Positions 1-4,914 of a DNA stretch of 15,445 nt are shown one piece after another. The position numbers and the translations under genes were made by a program. Location: the NCBI GenBank assembly GCA_001779955.1, contig MFES01000004.1, positions 1 through 15,445 of the forward strand. Reading direction: 5' to 3'. The notes beneath the pieces were generated by a model that saw only the letters and a list, made by a program, of their open reading frames with translations, made no database searches and was not told the DNA's origin. Each line of letters begins with the position of its first letter. The stretch's first letter is position 1. This DNA is from Candidatus Doudnabacteria bacterium RIFCSPHIGHO2_02_FULL_46_11. Its GTDB lineage: Bacteria; Patescibacteriota; Doudnabacteria; UBA920; 2-02-FULL-46-11.

Positions 1-38
1 TATTTGTAAATCCTTTATCCTATTAAGCCAAAAGGAAA

Positions 39-119
39 ATGAAGGTCAAGAAAGAGGGAAAATTAGTAGACGAACAAAAGTGGGATTGGTGGAAAATACC
101 TCTTATGGCAGGTTATTGA
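39..119 (+). CDS. possible 26-codon small ORF
   Basis: An ATG at 39 opens a 26-codon frame ending in TGA at 117-119, preceded by a weak purine stretch (AAAAGGAAA). The peptide is basic at its N-terminus and has an aromatic cluster, WDWWKIP, near its end. The -35 box of the small RNA promoter overlaps its stop codon. I recognise no family. It could be chance, the remnant of a gene, or a small peptide. The support is only the open frame and the unusual tryptophan cluster. Confidence 0.15.
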   Translation: MKVKKEGKLVDEQKWDWWKIPLMAGY

Positions 120-144
120 CAAGGTGTCAATTTTGGCTTAAGAT
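116..144 (+). promoter_or_regulatory. sigma70-type promoter of the small RNA
   Basis: A perfect -35 box TTGACA (116-121) is followed by a 17-bp spacer and TAAGAT (139-144, 4 of 6 to TATAAT). The predicted start lies at about 148-151, exactly where the left arm of the RNA's 10-bp closing stem begins. The -35 box is also half of an inverted repeat, TTGACA-AGG-TGTCAA (116-130), which could be an operator. Confidence 0.6.
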
Positions 145-147
145 AGG

Positions 148-240
148 GTTGTGCTTGTGAGGGATCTCCCGAAACCAGCTAAGAATTCTACGCTGGAAAA
201 GCAAGCACAACAAAGAAGCTCTTTTTAGAAGGGCTTTTTT
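148..240 (+). ncRNA. structured small RNA, unassigned class, about 93 nt
   Basis: A perfect 10-bp stem, GTTGTGCTTG (148-157) with CAAGCACAAC (202-211), closes a region with two internal hairpins: GGG/CCC around 161-170 and CCAGC/GCTGG at 175-179 and 192-196. That makes a three-way junction. A strong promoter ends a few bases upstream and an intrinsic terminator follows directly, so the unit has the anatomy of a stand-alone small RNA gene. It has no start codon with a useful reading frame. It lacks the SRP RNA core, tRNA features and known riboswitch cores that I can recognise. It converges on the 136-aa gene, whose stop codon is 2 bases past the terminator. The class is unknown; the transcript itself is well supported by architecture. 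Confidence 0.5.
212..240 (+). terminator. intrinsic terminator of the small RNA
   Basis: The left arm AAAGAAGCTC (212-221) pairs with GGGCTTTTTT (231-240) through a 9-base loop, with two G-U wobbles. The right arm ends in six T, giving the classic stem plus U-tract. On the opposite strand the wobbles become mismatches and there is no good T-run, so it acts mainly on the plus strand. Confidence 0.6.
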
Positions 241-241
241 G

Positions 242-652
242 TTATTTTCTACGCCTTTTGTGTTTACTTCTTATCGAATAGTAATGGAAAGGCCCAATTG
301 GAAACTTCCTTACAATAACAACAGCAAATTCCGTAAATTTTCCATTTAGGCAAGAAAGGCCAATTTCATAAAAATCTGCTTCTCTAATGTTGCCCCTAAC
401 TCTTATTGTACGTGTTTCTTTTAACTTAACTGGCTTGCCGTTTTTAACAATATTCGGGGCTAGCGGGAGCAAATAAAGTCGCCGGCGAATATTTTGTTCG
501 TTCCGGCGGTGGCCATGACCATCAAAAAACAAATGATTTTCACCATGATGACCAAACACAACGTCTTGTTTTATAGCAGGACAGTAAATCGAACCCAATG
601 TCTTATATAATGCCTTAGCTTCACTAATCATCTGTGAAGTGTTTTTTCCCAT
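242..652 (-). CDS. 136-aa basic protein, possible BECR-type nuclease/toxin
   Basis: This is a short, basic protein with no signal peptide or membrane segment. The middle carries a His-rich stretch (GHHGENHLFFDGHGHRR, about residues 34-50), then an Arg-rich helix-like region with RRRLYLLPLAP, then alternating beta-like segments ending in YYSIR and a basic tail. Helix followed by beta strands with scattered His, Arg and Ser recalls the barnase-EndoU-colicin E5/D-RelE nuclease fold found in phage-linked toxins. That is a fold-level guess from pattern only. A very good promoter (TTGAAA-N17-TATAAT) ends 9 bases before the ATG, so it is probably expressed as an independent, nearly leaderless transcript. 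No partner or antitoxin ORF is adjacent; its 3' end faces the small RNA. Confidence 0.6.
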   Translation of the reverse strand: MGKNTSQMISEAKALYKTLGSIYCPAIKQDVVFGHHGENHLFFDGHGHRRNEQNIRRRLYLLPLAPNIVKNGKPVKLKETRTIRVRGNIREADFYEIGLSCLNGKFTEFAVVIVRKFPIGPFHYYSIRSKHKRRRK

Positions 653-661
653 AATGACAAA

Positions 662-690
662 ATTATAGTCTTATCGTGGTTTGCTTTCAA
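662..690 (-). promoter_or_regulatory. promoter of the 136-aa gene
   Basis: On the minus strand, TTGAAA (690-685), 17 bp, then a perfect TATAAT (667-662). The predicted start near 655 leaves only about 3 nt before the ATG at 652. The -35 box lies inside a hairpin formed by GTGGT..CTTTC and GAAAG..ACCAC (675-699), which could be an operator. Confidence 0.6.
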
Positions 691-777
691 GAAAGACCAC
701 TTGATTATTAATACAATTCATAGTTGACATTCTACAAAAGGATTATTTAGTCGGTGGGGTAAAGGGGATAAATGCCT

Positions 778-806
778 TTGCCAATTGTGGTGAAATAGTT
801 TATTCT
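778..806 (+). promoter_or_regulatory. promoter of the L,D-transpeptidase gene
   Basis: TTGCCA (778-783), 17 bp, TATTCT (801-806). The start codon at 812 falls at the expected transcription start. The GGAG just before the ATG is too close to serve as a Shine-Dalgarno site, so the mRNA is probably leaderless. Confidence 0.45.
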
Positions 807-811
807 GGAGT

Positions 812-1450
812 ATGACCGTTAAACGGATCGGCTGGCTGGCACTAGTGATAACCTTGGCTTTAGGAGGAGTAATCACCTTCGGTTTAATGCGCCAACCGCC
901 TTGTGCCAACTCCCTCTCCTGCGAGGAAAGCCTGACTTTAAGAATCGAAAATGACCAGATGGGAATTTTTAACGGCCGGGAAGTCACCCCGCCAAAAATC
1001 GACTTGGCCGCCACCGAGCCGGTTGATAAAATTTTAGGCGAGTTCGACGCTTCGGGAGAAAAACATATCTACGTTGATCTAAGTAATCAGACCCTGACCG
1101 CTTACCAAGGTGATACCCTGTTTTTGAAAACTCTGGTTTCCACCGGCAAATGGAACAAAACCCCCACCGGCGAGTTCACCATCTGGACGAAATTCCGGGC
1201 GACCAAGATGTCCGGCGGCTCCGGCAACGACTACTACTATCTGCCCAATGTTCCCTACGTGATGTTTTTTTCCGGCTCCGGGGTTTCGGCGGCCACCGGC
1301 TTTTCCCTTCACGGCACTTATTGGCACAATAATTTTGGCCACCCGATGAGCCACGGTTGTGTCAATATGCGGACGGCCGATGCTCAGAAACTCTTTTATT
1401 GGGCCGGTATCAATGAAAAAATAACCATTTATGGTCAAACGCCGCTCTAA
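812..1450 (+). CDS. L,D-transpeptidase (YkuD / ErfK-YbiS family)
   Basis: An N-terminal signal anchor (about residues 5-26) precedes a linker and a YkuD catalytic domain (about 84-209). The domain opens with KHIYVDLSNQTLTAY and holds the family signature: His167 in SLHGTYWH, and SHGCVNM with the catalytic Cys183 and its His181. Known family members make 3-3 peptidoglycan cross-links or attach proteins to peptidoglycan on the outer face of the membrane by a Cys acyl-enzyme. The 212-aa length is normal for a single-domain enzyme. The start is supported by a promoter ending 5 bases upstream. It overlaps the next gene by 20 bp, so the two are probably co-expressed and may both act in the envelope. 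The protein family is confident; the exact substrate is not known. Confidence 0.92.
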   Translation: MTVKRIGWLALVITLALGGVITFGLMRQPPCANSLSCEESLTLRIENDQMGIFNGREVTPPKIDLAATEPVDKILGEFDASGEKHIYVDLSNQTLTAYQGDTLFLKTLVSTGKWNKTPTGEFTIWTKFRATKMSGGSGNDYYYLPNVPYVMFFSGSGVSAATGFSLHGTYWHNNFGHPMSHGCVNMRTADAQKLFYWAGINEKITIYGQTPL

Positions 1451-2030
1451 ATCACTACTGCCGGTTATTTTTGCCGTCGCCGTCATCGGCGGGCTGATGT
1501 TTTGGCGCCAGAGTCCCCAACCGGCTACCATTAATGTTATTGCCGAAGCCAGCCCCAGCCCGGAGTCGGTACAAACCGCTGAGTCATCAGACGGGAAAAT
1601 TGCCCTGGAAATGAACGGCAAAAAAGGGACCGAGACCACTACCTGGTCCCTGACTGCCAGACAAACCGGCTCGGCGGCTAAAAGGATCTGGTCGACGGCT
1701 TTGCCACATGATACCACTATGTCGATTCCCTTTAACGCCGTTTCCCCGGACAATAAATACCTGTTTTTAAAGCAGGCCGGGCCCGACAAGACCCGCTACC
1801 TGGCGTTAACTACCGGCGGCGAGCCGCTGGCCCAGGATTCCCCAACCGTCGAGTTTGCCGGGTTGTTTGAAGCAAAACACCCGGATTACCAAATTACCGC
1901 GGTTACCGGCTGGGGCGGGATTAACTTGATTGTGTTTAACACCGATAAAATTAACGGCGGCACCGGCCCCTCGTTCTGGTTTGACTTATCCGGCCACTCC
2001 TTCATTCGCCTTTCCAACCGCTTCGATTAA
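1431..2030 (+). CDS. membrane-anchored protein of unknown function
   Basis: One N-terminal membrane segment (about residues 9-25, after the basic MVKRRSK) is followed by a Ser/Pro/Glu-rich linker and a soluble domain outside the membrane. The domain contains short repeated beta-type motifs (AVSPDNKYLFLKQ, TGWGGINLIVFN, SFWFDLSG) that resemble single blades of a beta-propeller, but they are too few for a full propeller. No catalytic motif is visible. It overlaps the L,D-transpeptidase by 20 bp with no Shine-Dalgarno site, so translation is probably coupled and an envelope role is likely. The last 76 bp recur, with nearly only synonymous changes, at 3720-3795. Function not recognised. Confidence 0.8.
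   Translation: MVKRRSKSLLPVIFAVAVIGGLMFWRQSPQPATINVIAEASPSPESVQTAESSDGKIALEMNGKKGTETTTWSLTARQTGSAAKRIWSTALPHDTTMSIPFNAVSPDNKYLFLKQAGPDKTRYLALTTGGEPLAQDSPTVEFAGLFEAKHPDYQITAVTGWGGINLIVFNTDKINGGTGPSFWFDLSGHSFIRLSNRFD
1955..2030 (+). repeat. 76-bp gene-end repeat, copy 1 (intact gene)
   Basis: The last 25 codons of the 199-aa gene, stop included, match 3720-3795 with 6 differences and no gap. Five of the 6 are synonymous (one of them TAA/TAG); the other is His to Arg. A short similarity (TTTATCT) continues just past the stop. Together the copies bracket the foreign-looking segment 2031-3719. Confidence 0.85.
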
Positions 2031-2107
2031 TCTTTATCTGAGGCTTCGCCGCTGGTTTATTTTATCTTATTATTTTGATGTCTTAGTTAGAGGCAGTAAA
2101 GATCCTC

Positions 2108-2135
2108 TTGACACTAAATTTCTATTTGTTAAAAT
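2108..2135 (+). promoter_or_regulatory. promoter of the element genes
   Basis: A perfect TTGACA (2108-2113), 16-bp spacer, TAAAAT (2130-2135). The predicted start near 2142 leaves about 40 nt of leader before the ATG at 2184, with AAAGGG (2175-2180) as ribosome binding site at a short distance. Confidence 0.55.
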
Positions 2136-2183
2136 AGTCCCATGTAAAGGTAGTTAATTATTTGTAAAACTCGCAAAGGGTAT

Positions 2184-2648
2184 ATGGCCAAAGGTTGCTT
2201 AACAAGGAAGTCTTGTCTTAAACATTTAGAGATGGTCCGGTGGGGCGGTAAACCGCAGTGTCCTTATTGTAATTCGACAAGGGCAACTCCCCAATCCAAA
2301 GGTGGCCGGTTTCACTGCAACTCATGCAACACTTCATTTAGTGTTACTGTAAAAACAATTTTCCACAAAACCAGGGTTCCCCTTCAAATTTGGTTTAAGT
2401 CCGTTACATTAGCCATTGACACCAAGCAAAGCATAAGCGCTCGACAACTGGCTAACGCCCTTGGTGTCAATAAGAACACAGCATGGTTAATGCTTAAGCG
2501 AATACGCCAGACTTTGGTGCAGGACGGCAATCTACTTAAGGGCATTTATGAGGCAGGTAAAAATCCATCGCCGGGGAAAAAACCGAAACAAATCTTAATA
2601 AAAAACAGCGTGGTTCAAGCAGACCACAAATTAACGGAGGCGTTATGA
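2184..2648 (+). CDS. IS1595-type zinc-ribbon/HTH protein lacking the DDE domain
   Basis: The N-terminus matches the zinc-ribbon head of IS1595 (ISXO2-like) transposases: CPYC (C26, C29) and CNSC (C45, C48), followed by SFSVTVKTIFHKTRVPLQIWF, which is typical of the family. An HTH-like segment follows (about 84-110, QLANALGVNKNTAWLMLKRIRQ). In full transposases of roughly 250-300 aa, a DDE domain beginning near a DETY motif comes next. Here the protein ends at 154 aa after a basic, Lys-rich tail, and no DDE remnant is visible downstream. The stop overlaps the next start as ATGA, so it is co-translated with the P63C gene. It is either a truncated transposase or a DNA-binding protein derived from one. 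The tidy operon favours the second (inference). Confidence 0.75.
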   Translation: MAKGCLTRKSCLKHLEMVRWGGKPQCPYCNSTRATPQSKGGRFHCNSCNTSFSVTVKTIFHKTRVPLQIWFKSVTLAIDTKQSISARQLANALGVNKNTAWLMLKRIRQTLVQDGNLLKGIYEAGKNPSPGKKPKQILIKNSVVQADHKLTEAL

Positions 2649-3514
2649 AAAGTAAACTTCCAAAGGCATGGGGAAGCGGGCCAATAAGGCTTAACGGAGT
2701 AGAAATTGAGTGTGCCATTTTAATGGACGGCACACCAATACTTAATAAAGGCAGAATGATGAAAGCGCTAAAGAGGCCGTGGAGGGGTAAAAGTAGAAGT
2801 GATAGTCCAACATTTATTGGCGCCATGAATCTACAGCCCTTTATTAAATCTGAGCTAAGGGCACTTTTTGCGGGTATTGAATACCTTGATAAGGGTAGAA
2901 AAGTTACTGGTTACGACGCAAAAATACTCCCACTAGTTTGTCAGGTTTATCGAGACGCACAGCGCGCTAGTGCTTTAACGGCAAGCCAATTACCGACGGC
3001 TCAAGCTTGTGAAGTGCTTTCAGACGCATTTGCCATAACAGGTTTAACCGCCTTGATTTATGAACAATTGGGCTACGAGAAATTTAAACACCCCGAAGCA
3101 TTCCGCATGCTCATCGAGAGCTATATGGCTGAAGAGGTAAGAAAGTGGAGTAAAGAATATCCTGACGAACTTTTTTTCCAGATGGATCGTATTTACGGTA
3201 ATCAACCTACGACTTCCCGTAATAGGCCGATGTATTACGCCAAGTTTATCCGGAAGTATATTTACACGCCCATAGAAAAAGGTGAGATTTTAAGGGAGCT
3301 CGACACCAGAAATCCGAGAAACAAAAAAGGCAATCGAAAATACCGCCACCATTCTCATCTAAGTGTTGATGTTGGGCTGCCTGCAATGAAAGCGCAAATA
3401 TGGCAGGTACTTGCTACTCTTAAAATTTCATCCGACAAACGCAGATTTGAGAATAATTATGCTCGCATGATGGGTCAGGCATTTCAAGAGAATTTATTCT
3501 ACGATCTGCCATAA
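2645..3514 (+). CDS. P63C domain-containing protein
   Basis: The C-terminal part (about residues 164-262) has the P63C layout: KWSKEYPDELFFQMDRIYG, then RPMYYAKFIRKYIYTPIEKG, ELDTRNP, a basic KGNRKYRHHSHLS and DVGLPAMKAQIWQVLATLK. The N-terminal half (about 1-160) matches the usual P63C partner region, with LNGVEIECAILMDGTPIL and RAL near 72. P63C proteins are found in phages and mobile elements; their biochemical function is not established. The start overlaps the zinc-ribbon gene (ATGA at 2645-2648) with a good GGAGG 4 bases upstream, so the two are translated as a pair. The protein appears complete, with no signal peptide or membrane segment. Confidence 0.75.
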   Translation: MKSKLPKAWGSGPIRLNGVEIECAILMDGTPILNKGRMMKALKRPWRGKSRSDSPTFIGAMNLQPFIKSELRALFAGIEYLDKGRKVTGYDAKILPLVCQVYRDAQRASALTASQLPTAQACEVLSDAFAITGLTALIYEQLGYEKFKHPEAFRMLIESYMAEEVRKWSKEYPDELFFQMDRIYGNQPTTSRNRPMYYAKFIRKYIYTPIEKGEILRELDTRNPRNKKGNRKYRHHSHLSVDVGLPAMKAQIWQVLATLKISSDKRRFENNYARMMGQAFQENLFYDLP

Positions 3515-3708
3515 AATCCACGTCGATTGATTTTTTGACTCTTGCCATGAGACCACTGACATGACTGTTGTGAAAACTAGTGCTAAGGCATTAAAAACTG
3601 CTGTAGTGTCTGTTCTAGCTCGGCATTCCGGAGGACCCTTATGCTGAGATTTAGTTAAGCTGCCTAAAAACAAGCAGGCTAGTTCATTCCCTTGGCGCAC
3701 TTGACTGA
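3515..3708. other. intergenic segment at right end of the element
   Basis: No convincing gene is present. A 28-codon frame (ATG at 3561, stop 3645-3647) has no ribosome binding site, and a 68-codon frame on the minus strand covers the same bases. A small hairpin, TGCCT-N10-AGGCT (about 3660-3680), lacks a T-run. No inverted repeat matching the left end of the element could be seen. Confidence 0.4.
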
Positions 3709-3795
3709 TTTGGCAAAACCGGCGGCACCGGCCCCTCGTTTTGGTTTGATTTATCCGGCCGCTCGTTTATTCGCCTTTCCAACCGCTTCGATTAG
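3709..3795 (+). pseudogene. 3' remnant of a paralogue of the 199-aa gene
   Basis: Positions 3720-3795 encode the last 24 residues and stop of a protein nearly identical to the C-terminus of the 199-aa gene (GGTGPSFWFDLSGRSFIRLS and on to the stop). An in-frame TGA at 3706-3708 and the loss of all similarity before 3720 show that only the end survives. Differences from the intact copy are nearly all synonymous, so this piece descends from a gene that was under selection, not from a recent copy. It marks the right border of the inserted segment. Confidence 0.8.
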
Positions 3796-3833
3796 TTTTA
3801 TCTCATCGGTTCACATCTCGAATTTGACCTAAA

Positions 3834-3877
3834 CTTTAGCTTAAATCTTTGTCAACATTCACTCAATTAAGCTGAAG
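3834..3877. terminator. long imperfect hairpin downstream of the Type IIG operon
   Basis: CTTTAGCTTAAAT (3834-3846) pairs with AATTAAGCTGAAG (3865-3877) with one wobble and one mismatch, loop 18 nt. It lies 32 bases past the stop of the last gene of the minus-strand operon. No strong T-run follows, so terminator, mRNA-stabilising hairpin or operator are all possible. Confidence 0.3.
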
Positions 3878-3908
3878 TAAGTAGTTATCTAAGTACTAAG
3901 AAAAATTG

Positions 3909-4586
3909 TTATTTTTTTTCTTCGATACTACAATCATAACCTTCAGCACATTGGTAATAAATAGAAACTTCTTTTAGGACTCGACCAGGGCGGTCCGAAG
4001 AAACTGCAGTATGAATATTAAAAGTTCTACTTCTCTGGAGCAAGGAGAGAAAATTGACATTTTTATATACCCCCTGTTGATAGGAATATGTAATTGACCT
4101 TAAATCGTAAAGATATCTTGATATATCAATCGGTGGTGTAGGCAGCAGATTTTCGTCAGAATATAAATGGCCCCCAGTATAATTTAAAGTAAAATAAAAA
4201 TCGTCGTAGTTTGTTAAAGGTCTTTTGTAATCAACGGCAGCTTCAATATATAGATATCCTCTTGAAATTTTTCCTTTGATTAAATAGTTCTTTTTAATTC
4301 CATTAAAGAATTTTGTTGCAGGAAAATCACTTACACAACCATTCTCTTCACACCCATCTGTAAATCTAATTAATTTTATTTTTTCATCGGGGGCTTCCCC
4401 TTTTATCGCATCATAGTCTGGATAAACCGATGGTTTTTCAATTAAAGTAGGAGGTTTTTCACTTTCAGACGTTTGTATCCTATTAACAATATATGATGAG
4501 CCTATATAAGCAAAGCTAGCAGCAATTATTATAATTCCATAAACTATCAAATCTTCTACCTGGAGTTTTTTAATTTTGATTGGCAT
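3909..4586 (-). CDS. membrane-anchored protein with four-Cys outer domain, unknown
   Basis: A single N-terminal membrane segment (about residues 13-34) is followed by a Ser/Pro-rich linker and an outer domain rich in beta-prone sequence (about 65-225). Four cysteines, C79 and C84 (GCEENGC) and C213 and C219 (CAEGYDC), sit at the two ends of this domain and could form disulfides. No known motif is seen. It overlaps the preceding membrane-protein gene by 17 bp and is the last gene of the Type IIG operon. Its DNA is strongly A+T-rich like the rest of that operon, which suggests joint acquisition. Function not recognised. Confidence 0.7.
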   Translation of the reverse strand: MPIKIKKLQVEDLIVYGIIIIAASFAYIGSSYIVNRIQTSESEKPPTLIEKPSVYPDYDAIKGEAPDEKIKLIRFTDGCEENGCVSDFPATKFFNGIKKNYLIKGKISRGYLYIEAAVDYKRPLTNYDDFYFTLNYTGGHLYSDENLLPTPPIDISRYLYDLRSITYSYQQGVYKNVNFLSLLQRSRTFNIHTAVSSDRPGRVLKEVSIYYQCAEGYDCSIEEKK

Positions 4587-4914
4587 TTTCTAAATTTAAT
4601 TTTCCATTTTCCTCATTCCATATCTTCTGCATAGCAATTGGTGCAATCTTTAGTATTATAAATGAAAAAAAGCAGGAAATAACAATATGAATTGTTGTTG
4701 GAATTTTTTTCCACATATTCCAAATATAATCTTTCAAGTTTGTGAATTCCATTGTCAAATACATCACTCCAAAAAGTTTGCTCAATAATTTATTAATCTT
4801 GAATGGAATTAAGTTTGGGTTAAGATCTATTATAACACTAGAAATTAATAGTACAGCAAACAAAAGCATAAATAAGCTTATATACGGAAGAATTTTTCCT
4901 ATAATAATTTTCAT
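4570..4914 (-). CDS. small two-helix membrane protein, unknown
   Basis: This is 114 aa with two clear hydrophobic segments (about residues 7-30 and 72-95) joined by a polar loop of about 40 residues, and a polar C-terminal tail (NEENGKLNLENANQN). The start codon overlaps the stop of the methyltransferase gene as ATGA, and its own end overlaps the next gene by 17 bp, so it is translationally coupled on both sides. That tight coupling to a restriction enzyme gene is unusual for a membrane protein. I recognise no family and see no catalytic residues. Confidence 0.65.
   Translation of the reverse strand: MKIIIGKILPYISLFMLLFAVLLISSVIIDLNPNLIPFKINKLLSKLFGVMYLTMEFTNLKDYIWNMWKKIPTTIHIVISCFFSFIILKIAPIAMQKIWNEENGKLNLENANQN

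Larger units (their letters stand above)
2031..3719. mobile_element. putative inserted element with transposase-like and P63C genes
   Basis: This segment lies between two copies of a host gene 3' end. Its genes (IS1595-like zinc ribbon, P63C) belong to mobile or phage-linked families, and they use a promoter with a leader and Shine-Dalgarno sites, unlike the leaderless neighbours. No integrase, no complete DDE transposase and no clear terminal inverted repeats are visible. It could therefore be an element that integrated at a gene end, a decayed transposon with its cargo, or the product of recombination between paralogous genes. Boundaries are set by the repeats. Confidence 0.5.

Noticed and set aside
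148..211. Hammerhead-ribozyme-like order (stem, GUGA, stem, CGAAAC, stem, closing stem)
   Set aside because: The core reads CUUGUGA instead of CUGAUGA, and no U-H cleavage position follows the third stem, so essential bases are missing. The similarity is probably chance.
1079..1789. 236-codon open frame on the minus strand
   Set aside because: It lies opposite the L,D-transpeptidase and the 199-aa gene, both of which have clear signals. Its composition is that of an antisense shadow of G+C-rich coding DNA.
3494..3700. 68-codon open frame on the minus strand at the right end of the element
   Set aside because: No ribosome site, no promoter, low-complexity translation without a motif, and it overlaps the end of the P63C gene.
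2031..3719. Terminal inverted repeats of an IS1595 element
   Set aside because: TTAGTTA and AGGCAG/CTGCC bits occur near both ends, but they do not form a consistent inverted repeat, and no short target duplication was seen. The gene-end duplication is the only firm border signal.
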